The notes: generated by a model not told the origin, from the letters alone. A DNA stretch of 17,490 nt from Ottowia sp. (GCA_023228705.1 JALOAS010000066.1:1-17490), one strand, 5' to 3'. Counted from the stretch's first letter, positions 6,570 through 14,982 are shown. Made by a program: numbers and translations.

Positions 6570-8399
6570 TCAAAACGCCGCCTCAGCCAGGCTGGCGCAG
6601 GTCAGGTCCCGGTTCTCGACCACCTGCAGCCAGGCAGCGATCCGGGGCAGATCGTAGTGGTAGAAGTAGGTCTTGGCCGCCAGCAGGCCCTCGCGCCGGG
6701 GGCCGGCAGGCAGCCGGCCGGCGGCCAGCGCCAGCCGCAGCCAGATCCATGCCAGCACGACGTGGCCAAAGGCCTGCATGTACGGCACCGCATTGGCCAG
6801 CGCTTCGGCCGGGTCGCCGCTGGACCAGGCCGCTTCGGTTGCCGCCTGCAGGCGTTGCGCGGCGGCATCCAGTGCGCTGCCGTCCGCTTGCAGTTGCTGA
6901 TTTTCCGTGGCGTCGGCAACGGTTTGCCGTATGCGTGCCAAGAGCAGCTTCAGCCCACGGCCACCGTCCATGCGCACCTTGCGGCCCAGCAGGTCCAGGG
7001 CCTGGATGCCATGCGTGCCCTCGTGGATCATGTTGAGCCGGTTGTCGCGCCAGTACTGCTCGACCGGAAAGTCCAAGGTGTAGCCGTAGCCGCCAAGAAT
7101 CTGAATGGCCAGGCTGTTGGCTTCCAGGCAGTTCTCGCTGGGCCAGCTCTTGGCAATGGGCGTGAGCAGTTCCAGCAGCATGTGCGCCTGCCCGGCCTGC
7201 TCCGGCGTGCCGGTGCGCTGCTCGTCGACCAGGCGCGCGCAATACAGCTGCAGCGCCAGCGCGCCTTCGCACCACGCCTTTTGCGCCAGCAGCATGCGCC
7301 GGATGTCGGCGTGTTCAATCAGCCGCACCTGCGGCTGCGTGGCATCCTTGCCGCCCGCGCCCACGGGCCGGCCCTGCAGTCGCGTTTTTGCGTACTCCAG
7401 CGACGCTTCGTAGCCGGCCAGGCCCAGCATGGTCGCTGCCATGCCTATGCCTATGCGGGCTTCGTTCATCATGTGGAACATGCACCTGAGGCCGTCGCCC
7501 GGGCGCCCGACCAGGTAGCCCACGGCGCCTGCCTTGCCATCCACCGGGAACCTGCCTTCGCCAAAGTTGAGCAAGGTGTTGGTGGTGCCGCGCCAGCCCA
7601 GCTTGTGGTTGAGCCCGGCCAGCGCGACATCGTTGCGCTCGCCGCTGAGCCGGCCTGCGCTGTCGACCAGCTTCTTGGGAACGATGAAGAGCGAGAGGCC
7701 CAGGACCCCGGGAACAAGCCGGCCGTTTTCATCGGGGATCTTGGCCAGCACCAGGTGCACGATGTTCTCGCTGAGTTCGTGGTCACCCGCCGAAATCCAC
7801 ATCTTGCTGCCCTTGAGCCGGTAGCGGGGTCCGAGCGGGTCGCCGGGATCCTCCAGCTCGGCGCGCGTGGCCACGTCGCTCAGGCTGGACCCGGCCTGCG
7901 GCTCAGACAGGCACATGGTGCCGTCCCAGCGGCCATTGAGCTCGTTGGCGGCAAACACCTGCTTTTGCAGCGTGCTGCCATGCGCCATCAGCAGGTTGGC
8001 GTTGCCCACGGTGAGCAGGCTGGCATTGATGCTGATCGACGCCTTGGCAAAGAACGAGTTGCCGGCGGCTTCCACCACGAACGGCAGCTGCATGCCGCCG
8101 TGCTCATGGTCCTGCGCTGCCGCCAGCATGCCCGAAGCAGCGTATGCGTCACGCGCCTCTTGCGTGGCCTGCGGCAGGACCACGCGCAGGCTGCCGTCGG
8201 CGGCCTGCTCGGCGCGTGGCGCCTCGGTATCGACCAGCCGGTTGAACGGGGCGTATTTTTCCCGCGCAATGCGCTCGCAGGTCTCCAGCACCGCGTCAAA
8301 CGTCTCGCGCGAATGGTCGGCGTAGCGGTCGCGCCGGGTCAGCGCAACCACGTCCAGCCAGTCATAAAGCAGGAAGGCCAGCGTGTCTCGGTACGTCAT
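6570..8399 (-). CDS. Acyl-CoA dehydrogenase with C-terminal extension (DmdC/ACDH_C type)
   Basis: A 609-residue acyl-CoA dehydrogenase of the long form found in bacteria, which adds a helical domain (about residues 480-609) after the dehydrogenase core. Visible motifs are CLSEPQAGSSLSDVATRA (163-180), the superfamily signature near the flavin; KGSKMWISAGDHEL (196-209); and LGGYGYTLDFPVEQYWRDNR (435-454), followed by IHEGTHGIQ with Glu460 as likely catalytic base. It should catalyse FAD-dependent alpha,beta-dehydrogenation of an acyl-CoA, passing electrons to ETF. Chain-length preference is unknown; relatives include DmdC (3-methylmercaptopropionyl-CoA dehydrogenase). I start it at 8399 (MTYRDTLAFLLYDWL) because the upstream in-frame residues to 8510 are low-complexity and not family-like. 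No clear ribosome binding site precedes this ATG. It follows a 255-bp gap after the thiolase gene, so it may start a separate transcript. Confidence 0.87.
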   Translation of the reverse strand: MTYRDTLAFLLYDWLDVVALTRRDRYADHSRETFDAVLETCERIAREKYAPFNRLVDTEAPRAEQAADGSLRVVLPQATQEARDAYAASGMLAAAQDHEHGGMQLPFVVEAAGNSFFAKASISINASLLTVGNANLLMAHGSTLQKQVFAANELNGRWDGTMCLSEPQAGSSLSDVATRAELEDPGDPLGPRYRLKGSKMWISAGDHELSENIVHLVLAKIPDENGRLVPGVLGLSLFIVPKKLVDSAGRLSGERNDVALAGLNHKLGWRGTTNTLLNFGEGRFPVDGKAGAVGYLVGRPGDGLRCMFHMMNEARIGIGMAATMLGLAGYEASLEYAKTRLQGRPVGAGGKDATQPQVRLIEHADIRRMLLAQKAWCEGALALQLYCARLVDEQRTGTPEQAGQAHMLLELLTPIAKSWPSENCLEANSLAIQILGGYGYTLDFPVEQYWRDNRLNMIHEGTHGIQALDLLGRKVRMDGGRGLKLLLARIRQTVADATENQQLQADGSALDAAAQRLQAATEAAWSSGDPAEALANAVPYMQAFGHVVLAWIWLRLALAAGRLPAGPRREGLLAAKTYFYHYDLPRIAAWLQVVENRDLTCASLAEAAF

Positions 8400-8654
8400 G
8401 ATGGTTGTGTTTTGTGTGGGGTGCAGCGGGCTCGACACCGTGCTGTCCGAAGTCCAAGGGGTCGTTGAGCGTCCAGCGAATAAGCCGTCCAGCGTCCAAC
8501 CTCCCATCATCGCGGCGCAGCCGCAATCATCGATGCGTCAGCAAGGTCATCCGTCATCTGTCATCCGTCATCCGCCACGCCAAACGCTCGACGTTCAACG
8601 CCCCCATCGGCCAGAGGCTGGCCTCCAAGTAACCGCGAGGGGCCGCCGCATGCC
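8400..8654. other. 255-bp intergenic region with short repeats
   Basis: The largest gap inside the leftward cluster, between the thiolase stop and the acyl-CoA dehydrogenase start. It has four tandem heptamers (8546-8573), two copies of GTCCAGCG 16 bp apart (8471-8478 and 8487-8494), and a 6-bp hairpin GGCCAG/CTGGCC with a 3-base loop (8609-8623) without a T-run. I find no convincing -35/-10 pair on the minus strand and no small gene. Confidence 0.55.
8546..8573. repeat. Tandem heptamer repeat, 4 units
   Basis: Four head-to-tail units: GTCATCC, GTCATCT, GTCATCC, GTCATCC (one base differs in unit 2). On the coding (minus) strand the unit reads GGATGAC. Heptamer arrays of this size can change copy number by slippage, or act as clustered binding sites. 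It lies ~150 bp upstream of the acyl-CoA dehydrogenase start. Confidence 0.85.
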
Positions 8655-9830
8655 CTACAAGACCTCGAACACACCGGCTGCGCCCATGCCGCCACCTATG
8701 CACATGGTGACGCAGACCTTCTTGGCACCGCGGCGCTTGCCTTCGATGAGCGCATGGCCCGTGAGGCGCTGGCCGGTCACGCCGTAAGGGTGCCCCACCG
8801 CGATGGCGCCGCCGTTGACATTGAGCTTGTCGGCCGGGATGCCCAGCTTGTCGCGGCAGTAGATGACCTGCACGGCAAACGCCTCGTTGAGCTCCCACAG
8901 GTCGATGTCGTCCACGGTCAGGCCCAGCCGCCCCAGCACCTTGGGCACGGCAAACACGGGGCCTATGCCCATTTCATCGGGCTCGCAGCCGGCCACGGCA
9001 AAACCCAGGAAGCGGCCCAGCGGCTTCAGGTCGTTCTTGCTGGCGTATGCTTCGCTGACCACCACGCAGGCGCCTGCACCATCGGAGAACTGGCTGGCGT
9101 TGCCGGCCGCAATCAGTCCGCCGGGCAGCGCCGGCCGGATGCCGCTGATGATCTCCTTGGTGGTGCCCGGGCGTATGCCTTCGTCTTCACTGACCGTGAC
9201 TTCCTTGGTCTGCATGCCCCTGACCTTGTCGGCCACGCCCATGGTGACGGTAATCGGTGCGATCTCGTCCTTGAACCTGCCGGCCGCCAGCGCCTCGGTG
9301 GCCTTTTGCTGGCTGGCAGCGCCGTATTCATCCATGGCGTCACGCCCGATGTTGTAGCGCTTGGCCACCTGCTCGGCCGTTTGCAGCATGGACCAGTAGA
9401 TTTCGGGCTTCTTGGCTTCCAGTGCCGGGTCCTTGAGCATGTGCTGGTTCATCTCCTTTTGCACGCAGGAGATGCTCTCGACGCCGCCGGCAACGAAGAC
9501 GTCGGCCTCGCCGGCCATGATGCGCTGTGCTGCCAAGGCAATGGTCTGCAGGCCCGACGAGCAAAAGCGGTTGATAGTGGTTCCCGAAGTGGTCACCGGA
9601 CAGTCGGCCATGAGTGCGATCTGGCGCGCCACGTTCATTCCGGTGGTGCCCTCCGGGTTGGCGCAGCCCATCATCACGTCGTCAACCTCGGCAGCGTCCA
9701 CGCCGGCGCGCTTGATGGCCTCGCGCACCACGTGGCCGCCCAGCGTGGCGCCGTAGGTCATGTTGAACGAGCCCGTCCAGCTCTTGCAAAGCGGCGTGCG
9801 CGCGGTGGAAACGATTACAGCGGATGTCAT
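8655..9830 (-). CDS. Acetyl-CoA acyltransferase (thiolase)
   Basis: A 391-residue thiolase, full length for the family. The nucleophile Cys90 lies in NRFCSSGLQ (87-95), the NEAFA motif at 315-319, His347 in GHPYG (346-350), and the second active-site Cys377 in CIGGGMGAAG (377-386), so all catalytic residues are present. It catalyses the last step of beta-oxidation, cleaving 3-ketoacyl-CoA with CoA into acetyl-CoA and a shortened acyl-CoA. A degradative role is favoured because its gene follows the hydratase/dehydrogenase fusion by 42 bp, the fadB-fadA type pairing. AGGAG lies about 8 bases before ATG 9830, supporting the start. The residues and length do not separate FadA-type from acetoacetyl-CoA-type thiolases, so no gene symbol is given. 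Confidence 0.93.
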   Translation of the reverse strand: MTSAVIVSTARTPLCKSWTGSFNMTYGATLGGHVVREAIKRAGVDAAEVDDVMMGCANPEGTTGMNVARQIALMADCPVTTSGTTINRFCSSGLQTIALAAQRIMAGEADVFVAGGVESISCVQKEMNQHMLKDPALEAKKPEIYWSMLQTAEQVAKRYNIGRDAMDEYGAASQQKATEALAAGRFKDEIAPITVTMGVADKVRGMQTKEVTVSEDEGIRPGTTKEIISGIRPALPGGLIAAGNASQFSDGAGACVVVSEAYASKNDLKPLGRFLGFAVAGCEPDEMGIGPVFAVPKVLGRLGLTVDDIDLWELNEAFAVQVIYCRDKLGIPADKLNVNGGAIAVGHPYGVTGQRLTGHALIEGKRRGAKKVCVTMCIGGGMGAAGVFEVL

Positions 9831-9872
9831 GGTCTTTACTCCTGTTTGAATTCAAGCCTGCGGGCACGCCGC

Positions 9873-11984
9873 TCAATTGAACGTCTTGCCCTCGGCCACC
9901 AGCCTGGCCAGCAGCGGCGCCGGCTGCCAGAACCGGGCGTCGTCCATGGGGTTCTTGGCAAAGCGCTTCATGGCCGCAACAACGTTGAACAACCCCACAT
10001 GGTCGGCGTAGTGCATGGGTCCGCCGCGCCAGGCCGGGAAGCCGTAGCCAAAGATGTAGACCACGTCGATGTCGCTGGCCTTGTTGGCGATGCCCTCTTC
10101 CAGGATGTGCGCACCCTCGTTGACCAGCGAATAGACCAGGCGCTCGACGATCTCGCGCTCGCTGATCTTGCGCGGCGTGATGCCCTGGTCCTTGCGGTAT
10201 TTTTCAATCATTTCCGCAACCACGGGACTCGGAATGGGCTTGCGCTTGCCCGGTGCGTAGTCGTACCAGCCGGCATTGGTCTTCTGGCCAAAGCGGCCCA
10301 TCTCGCACAGCAGGTCGGCGGTGCCGCTGTACTTCATGTCGGGGTTTTCCTTGGCGCGCCGCTTGCGGATGGCCCAGCCTATGTCGTTGCCGGCCAGGTC
10401 GCCCATGCGGAACGGGCCCATGGCAAAGCCGAACTTCTCAATGGCCTTGTCGACCTGCTCGGGCGAGGCGCCCTCGTCGACCATGAACCCGGCCTGGCGC
10501 ACGTACTGCTCGACCATGCGGTTGCCGATGAAGCCGTCGCAAACGCCCGCAACCACGGCCGTCTTCCTGATCTTCTTGGCCAGCTTCATGACGGTGGCCA
10601 GCACGTCCTTGGCGGTCTTGTCGCCACGCACCACTTCCAGCAGCGGCATGACGTTGGCCGGACTGAAGAAGTGCAGGCCCACAACGTCCTGCGGCCGCCG
10701 GGTAAAAGCGGCGATCTTGTTGACGTCCAGCGTCGACGTGTTGCTGGCCAGGATGCTGCCGTCCTTCATGACCTCGTCCAGCGCCTTGAAGACCTTTTCC
10801 TTCACACCCATCTCTTCAAACACGGCCTCTATCACCAGGTCGGCATCCTTGAGGTCGGCGTAGTCCAGCGTGGTGCTCAGCAGGCCCATGCGCTCATCCA
10901 GCTTGTCCTGCTTGAGCCTGCCCTTCTTGACGCGCGCCTCGTAGTTCTTGCGCATGACGCCCACGCCGCGGTCCAGCGCCTCCTGCTTGACCTCCAGCAT
11001 GGTTACCGGGATGCCGGCGTTGAGGAAGTTCATGGCAATGCCGCCGCCCATGGTCCCGGCGCCGATGACGGCCACCTTCCTGATCTCGCGCAGCGGCACG
11101 TCCTTGCCCACGTCGGGAATCTTGGACGCGGCACGCTGGGCAAAGAACACGTGGCGCAGCGCCGCGCTCTCGGGCGTGACCATGAGCTCTGAAAACAGCC
11201 TGCGCTCGGTGGCCATGCCGTCGTCGAACTTCTGCTGCGTCGCGGCGATCACGGCGTCCAGGCATTTGAGCGGCGCCGGATAATTCTTGGCCATGTTCTC
11301 GATCATGTTGCGCGCAAAGCCAAAGTACGCGTCGGCCTGCGGATGGCTGCACGGCAGGTCGCGCAGCCGCGGCAGCGGCGCGCCGTCTGCGTGTTTGGCC
11401 GCCATCTTGCCGGCAAGGGCCACCGCCTCTTCCAGCAGGCTGTCGGCGCTCTTGGCCATCTTGTCAAACAGCTTCTGCTCAGGAACCCAGGCGAGCATCT
11501 CGCTCTTGATGGTCTCGCCGCTGACGATCATGTTCAGCGCGGGCTCCACGCCCAGCGCGCGCGGCAGCCGCTGTGTGCCGCCAGCACCGGGCAGCAGGCC
11601 CAGCTTCACTTCCGGCAGCGCAATCTGCGCTCCCGGCGCGGCAATGCGGTAATGGCAGCCCAGCGCCAGCTCCAGCCCACCGCCCATGGCCACGCTGTGG
11701 ATGGCAGCCACCACGGGTTTTTCCGATGCTTCCACGGCAGCGATGACCGAGCGCAGGTTGGGTTCGGCCAGCGCCTTGGGCGTACCGAATTCCCGGATGT
11801 CCGCGCCGCCCGAGAACGCCTTGCCCGCGCCCGTGATCACGACGGCCCTGACGCTGCTGTCGGCAAGCGCCTTGTCCAGGCCCTGGACTATGCCGAGGCG
11901 GGTGTCGTAACCCAGCCCGTTGACGGGCGGATTGTTCATGGAAATAACGGCAACTTCGCCCTGAACCTTGTATTCGGCTGTCAT
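9873..11984 (-). CDS. Enoyl-CoA hydratase / 3-hydroxyacyl-CoA dehydrogenase fusion
   Basis: A 703-residue bifunctional beta-oxidation enzyme with FadB/FadJ or peroxisomal MFE1 layout. Residues 1-190 are a crotonase domain: SGGAD (58-62) and GGGLE (101-105) form the oxyanion hole region, and Glu105 and Glu125 match the two catalytic acids. Residues ~300-480 are the NAD-binding dehydrogenase domain with GAGTMGGG (308-315), Ser417, His438 in GLHFFSP and Glu450; Asn488 in GNRM completes the active site. Two C-terminal dehydrogenase domains follow (~485-575 and ~610-700). It hydrates enoyl-CoA and oxidises the 3-hydroxyacyl-CoA with NAD+. The start at 11984 (MTAEYKVQGEVAVISM) has GGAG about 6 bases upstream; the open frame extends to 12215 but that part is not family-like. 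It heads the enzyme genes, after a 215-bp gap behind livF. Confidence 0.93.
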   Translation of the reverse strand: MTAEYKVQGEVAVISMNNPPVNGLGYDTRLGIVQGLDKALADSSVRAVVITGAGKAFSGGADIREFGTPKALAEPNLRSVIAAVEASEKPVVAAIHSVAMGGGLELALGCHYRIAAPGAQIALPEVKLGLLPGAGGTQRLPRALGVEPALNMIVSGETIKSEMLAWVPEQKLFDKMAKSADSLLEEAVALAGKMAAKHADGAPLPRLRDLPCSHPQADAYFGFARNMIENMAKNYPAPLKCLDAVIAATQQKFDDGMATERRLFSELMVTPESAALRHVFFAQRAASKIPDVGKDVPLREIRKVAVIGAGTMGGGIAMNFLNAGIPVTMLEVKQEALDRGVGVMRKNYEARVKKGRLKQDKLDERMGLLSTTLDYADLKDADLVIEAVFEEMGVKEKVFKALDEVMKDGSILASNTSTLDVNKIAAFTRRPQDVVGLHFFSPANVMPLLEVVRGDKTAKDVLATVMKLAKKIRKTAVVAGVCDGFIGNRMVEQYVRQAGFMVDEGASPEQVDKAIEKFGFAMGPFRMGDLAGNDIGWAIRKRRAKENPDMKYSGTADLLCEMGRFGQKTNAGWYDYAPGKRKPIPSPVVAEMIEKYRKDQGITPRKISEREIVERLVYSLVNEGAHILEEGIANKASDIDVVYIFGYGFPAWRGGPMHYADHVGLFNVVAAMKRFAKNPMDDARFWQPAPLLARLVAEGKTFN

Positions 11985-12199
11985 GAATACTCCCTGTGGA
12001 TGGCGTGAAAAAAACAAAAATTCCGCTTGCTGCCCCGGCCGGGCATCGTGCTGCGCCGGCGGCATGCCTGCAGGCGCCGCAAGCTGCAGCGCCGTGGATT
12101 CCTTCAGTCTGCCCAGTGTAGGACAAAACCGCGGCCGCGCGGGCGCGAGGCTGTCGCTCCGGCGACGCTTTCGCGCGCCGTGCAAATGCAGCCCCCGGT
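11985..12199. other. Gap between livF and the fusion gene
   Basis: This 215-bp non-coding stretch separates transporter and enzyme genes. Near livF it holds GC-rich hairpins and a short T-run on the minus strand (see the terminator entry). Near the fusion gene, 12008-12020 is A-rich (7 A, C, 5 A; T-rich on the coding strand), just upstream of the ribosome binding site. No promoter of good quality is visible; readthrough from livF or a weak local promoter are both possible. Confidence 0.5.
12125..12176 (-). terminator. Possible terminator hairpins after livF
   Basis: On the minus strand, starting 24 bases after the livF stop, comes a stem GCGCGA/TCGCGC (12171-12176 with 12143-12148) enclosing a second stem GTCGC/GCGAC around a 4-base loop. 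Next is CCGCG-CGGC-CGCGG (12142-12129) followed at once by TTTT (12128-12125). The T-run is short, so termination may be partial. Confidence 0.42.
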
Positions 12200-12895
12200 T
12201 CACACCTCCAGCCACTGCTTGCGAACGGACGCCGCGCCGCGCAATTGCCCGGGCGTGCCATCAAAGACGATGGCGCCGTGCCCCATCACCAGCGCGCGGT
12301 CGGACACGTCCATGGCAATGGTCAGCTTCTGCTCGATGAGCAGCACCGAGATGCCCCGCGCCTTGAGCGTACGCAGGTACTGACCCACCAGCGCGACGAT
12401 CTTGGGCGCCAGGCCCTCGGTGGGTTCGTCGATGATGACCAGCTCCGGGTCGCCCATGAGCGTGCGGCACAGCGTCAGCATCTGCTGCTCGCCGCCGGAC
12501 ATGAAGCCGGCTGCCGTATGGCGCCGCTCCTTCAGGATGGGGAACATGGCGTACATGTCGTCAAAGGTCCAGCGCGATTCCTTGCCGCCGCCTTTTTGCC
12601 CCAGCATGAGGTTTTGCTGCACCGTCAGGTCCGGGAAGATGTCCCGGCTCTCCGGCACGTAGCCCAGTCCCAGCCGGGCCACCTCAAAGGCCCGCTTGCC
12701 GGCCAGGCTCTGCCCATTCCAGTGGATTTGCCCCTCCCACGCCACGAGCCCCATGATGGCCTTGGCCGTGGTCGAGCGGCCCGAGCCGTTGCGGCCGAGC
12801 AGCGCCACGATTTCACCCGCGCCCACGTCAAAGGTCACGCCGTGCAGCACGTGGCTCTTGCCGTAGTAGGCATGCAGGTCGGCAACCTCGAGCAT
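12200..12895 (-). CDS. livF: LIV-type ABC transporter ATP-binding protein LivF (variant Walker A)
   Basis: A 231-residue ATPase of the LivF type, one of the two nucleotide-binding subunits of branched-chain amino acid-type importers. The ABC signature SGGEQQ is at residues 133-138 and Walker B LVIIDEP at 152-158. LivF-specific traits are the YVPESRDIFP segment (79-88) and the VLLIEQK segment in place of the usual H-loop. The Walker A motif reads GRNGSGRST (34-42): residue 40, normally the phosphate-binding Lys, is Arg, encoded by CGC at 12776-12778. That is two base changes away from a Lys codon, so a simple read error is unlikely. It may be a lineage-typical variant. The start ATG shares one base with the livG stop (TGATG), showing tight coupling. 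It is the last transporter gene, followed by possible terminator hairpins. Confidence 0.92.
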   Translation of the reverse strand: MLEVADLHAYYGKSHVLHGVTFDVGAGEIVALLGRNGSGRSTTAKAIMGLVAWEGQIHWNGQSLAGKRAFEVARLGLGYVPESRDIFPDLTVQQNLMLGQKGGGKESRWTFDDMYAMFPILKERRHTAAGFMSGGEQQMLTLCRTLMGDPELVIIDEPTEGLAPKIVALVGQYLRTLKARGISVLLIEQKLTIAMDVSDRALVMGHGAIVFDGTPGQLRGAASVRKQWLEV

Positions 12896-13665
12896 CAGTG
12901 CGGCGCCCCCTGCGCTTCAGCCACGGGCGAGCCCAGGTAGGCTTCCTGCACGCGCGGATTGGCCCGCACCGCCTCTGGCGTATCGCAGGCAATGACCTCG
13001 CCGTAGACAACCACGGCAATCTTGCTGGCCAGGTCAAACACCACGCCCATGTCATGCTCGACCGTCAGCAAGGTCTTGCCCTCGGTCACTTCCCGGATCA
13101 GGGCGATGAATCGCTGCGTCTCGGTGGCGCTCATGCCGGCGGTCGGCTCGTCCAGCAGGATGACCTCGGCGCCGCCGGCAATGGTCAGCCCGATCTCCAG
13201 CGCCCGCTGCTCGGCATACGTCAGGTTCATCGCCGGCACGTCACGCTTGTGCGCCAGCCCGATCTGCTCCATCACCGCGTCGGCGCGCTCGTTGGCGTCG
13301 TGCAGGCGCGACAGGAAGCGCCACATGCTGTACCGGTAGCCCAGGCTCCACAGCACGCTGCAGCGCAGGTTCTCGAATACGCTGAGGTTGGCAAACAGGT
13401 TGGTGATCTGGAAGCTGCGCGACAGCCCCATGCGGTTGATGATGTTCGGCGTCTTGCCGTCAATGCGCTGCCCGTGCAGCCGGATCTCCCCGGCCGTTGG
13501 CGCCAGCCGGCCACTGATCAGGTTGAACAGCGTGGACTTGCCGGCACCGTTGGGGCCGATGATGGCCATGCGCTCGCCCCGGCCAACCACCAGGTTGGCG
13601 CCGCGGATGATCTGCACCTTGCCAAAATCCTTGTGCACGTCCCGGAGTTCCAGCGCGGGACTCAT
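12895..13665 (-). CDS. livG: LIV-type ABC transporter ATP-binding protein LivG
   Basis: A 256-residue ATPase of the LivG type. Walker A GPNGAGKS is intact at residues 37-44, the Q-loop Gln is at 86 (RSFQITNLF), the signature is the LivG-like LTYAEQR (148-154), Walker B VILLDEP is at 168-174 and the H-loop His is His204 (VEHD). It should pair with LivF on the cytoplasmic face of LivHM to drive import. I start it at 13665: its ATG overlaps the livM stop by four bases (ATGA), a coupling typical of liv operons, and the preceding residues in the open frame to 13839 lie in livM. Because LivG keeps the normal Lys43, one canonical P-loop remains in the heterodimer even though LivF has Arg. Confidence 0.94.
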   Translation of the reverse strand: MSPALELRDVHKDFGKVQIIRGANLVVGRGERMAIIGPNGAGKSTLFNLISGRLAPTAGEIRLHGQRIDGKTPNIINRMGLSRSFQITNLFANLSVFENLRCSVLWSLGYRYSMWRFLSRLHDANERADAVMEQIGLAHKRDVPAMNLTYAEQRALEIGLTIAGGAEVILLDEPTAGMSATETQRFIALIREVTEGKTLLTVEHDMGVVFDLASKIAVVVYGEVIACDTPEAVRANPRVQEAYLGSPVAEAQGAPH

Positions 13666-14966
13666 GCCGGCTCCTCGCGTGGCAACGCGGCATCCTGCGC
13701 GTGAGCCCGGGCCTGGGCTTGCGCCTCGCCCCAGGTCGCGACGAAGCGGCGGCGCACGAGCTCGAGCAGAACGCCGCCGACCACGGCCAGCGCCAGCATG
13801 CCCAGCCAGGTCGCCGCAGATGCGGTGTTGAGCTGCCATCCCAGGTACGTGACCTCGGGCCCCATGGCGGCATCAAGCTGGTGGTGGTAGATCATTTCTA
13901 TCAGCGCCGAGACACCCAGCATCATGACCCCCGCCGCAATCAGCAGGCCCGCGTAGGGACCGGCCAGCCGGCGCAGCCTGCCGGCGCGGACCATGTTGAC
14001 ATTGGCCATGACGATGCTGGCCACGCCGCCTGGCGCGTACATGACCATGAGCAGGAAGATCAGTCCCAGGTACAGCAGCCAGGCCGATGTCAGCTCGGAC
14101 ATGAGCACCATGGCCAGCACCATGAGCACGGCGCCGATGATGGGGCCGAAAAACAGTGTCGCGCCGCCCAGGAAGGTAAACAGCAGGTAGGCGCCGGTGG
14201 TCATCAGGCCCATGGCATCGGCCGAGTTGAAGATCTCGAAGTTGATGATGAGCAGGCCCCCGCCCACGCCGCCAAAAAATCCGGAGACGACAAAAGAAAA
14301 CCAGCGCACCCATTGCGTGTTGTAGCCGATGAACGCCACGCGCTCCGGGTTGTCGCGCACGGCGTTGAGCATGCGCCCCAGCGGCGTGGCGGTGAATGCG
14401 TACATCAGCACGGTGCAGACCAGGCAATAAATGGCAATCAGGTAATAGACCTGGATCTGCGGCCCGAACGTGAAGCCAAGAAACGGGTCACCGTAGACGC
14501 GATCGATGGAAATGCCGCTGTCGCCACCAAACACGCCGGGGAGCATGAACGCCGTGGCCCCGACCAGCTCGCCTATGCCCAGCGAAATCATGGCAAAGGT
14601 CACGCCGGCCTTCTTGGTGGAAACATAGCCCAGCGGGATCGACACCAGCGCCGCAAACACGCCGCCGACCAGCGGCATGAGCACCAGCGGCATGGCGATG
14701 CCGTGGTCGCTGACGTGATTGATGGCCACCGCCACGGCAAAAGTGCCCAGCCCGGTGTACGCCGCGTGGCCAAAGCTGAGCATGCCGCCCTGCCCCATCT
14801 TGATGTTGTAGGACAGGCAGATGATGATGAAGCAACCCATCTGCGACAGCATGTTGACCCAGTGGTTGCTGTTCAGGACGACCGGCGCCAGGCCAAGCAC
14901 CAGCGCATAGCCCAGCCACGGCAGCCATCGCGTCATGCCCGATCTTGCCACCTGCGTCGTGGTCAT
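13662..14966 (-). CDS. livM: LIV-type ABC transporter permease LivM, C-terminally extended
   Basis: A 434-residue inner-membrane permease. The LivM motif GQGGMLSFGHAAYTGLGTF is at residues 58-76, and the cytoplasmic loop that docks on the ATPases is around RDNPERVAFIGYN (204-216). The standard permease domain covers about residues 35-320. After it come ~100 extra residues (330-434) with two more predicted membrane helices (about 338-358 and 384-404) and a charged, Ala/Gln-rich tail. Classical LivM proteins vary in length, but this end is not part of the core domain. ATG 14966 has GGAG ten bases upstream and lies 54 bp after the livH stop; a hairpin sits in that gap. The stop overlaps the livG start (ATGA). 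Confidence 0.92.
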   Translation of the reverse strand: MTTTQVARSGMTRWLPWLGYALVLGLAPVVLNSNHWVNMLSQMGCFIIICLSYNIKMGQGGMLSFGHAAYTGLGTFAVAVAINHVSDHGIAMPLVLMPLVGGVFAALVSIPLGYVSTKKAGVTFAMISLGIGELVGATAFMLPGVFGGDSGISIDRVYGDPFLGFTFGPQIQVYYLIAIYCLVCTVLMYAFTATPLGRMLNAVRDNPERVAFIGYNTQWVRWFSFVVSGFFGGVGGGLLIINFEIFNSADAMGLMTTGAYLLFTFLGGATLFFGPIIGAVLMVLAMVLMSELTSAWLLYLGLIFLLMVMYAPGGVASIVMANVNMVRAGRLRRLAGPYAGLLIAAGVMMLGVSALIEMIYHHQLDAAMGPEVTYLGWQLNTASAATWLGMLALAVVGGVLLELVRRRFVATWGEAQAQARAHAQDAALPREEPA

Positions 14967-14982
14967 GCCGGATGCTCCGGGA

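Noticed and set aside
8546..8573. Heptamer repeats as a CRISPR remnant
   Set aside because: Units are 7 bp, directly adjacent and without spacers; no cas genes are present.
8609..8623. GGCCAG/CTGGCC hairpin after the thiolase gene as a terminator
   Set aside because: The stem is only 6 bp and is followed by a G-rich stretch, not a T-run, on the coding strand.
8754..11192. Long + strand open frame (812 codons)
   Set aside because: Antisense shadow of the thiolase and fusion genes, whose catalytic motifs are complete on the minus strand.
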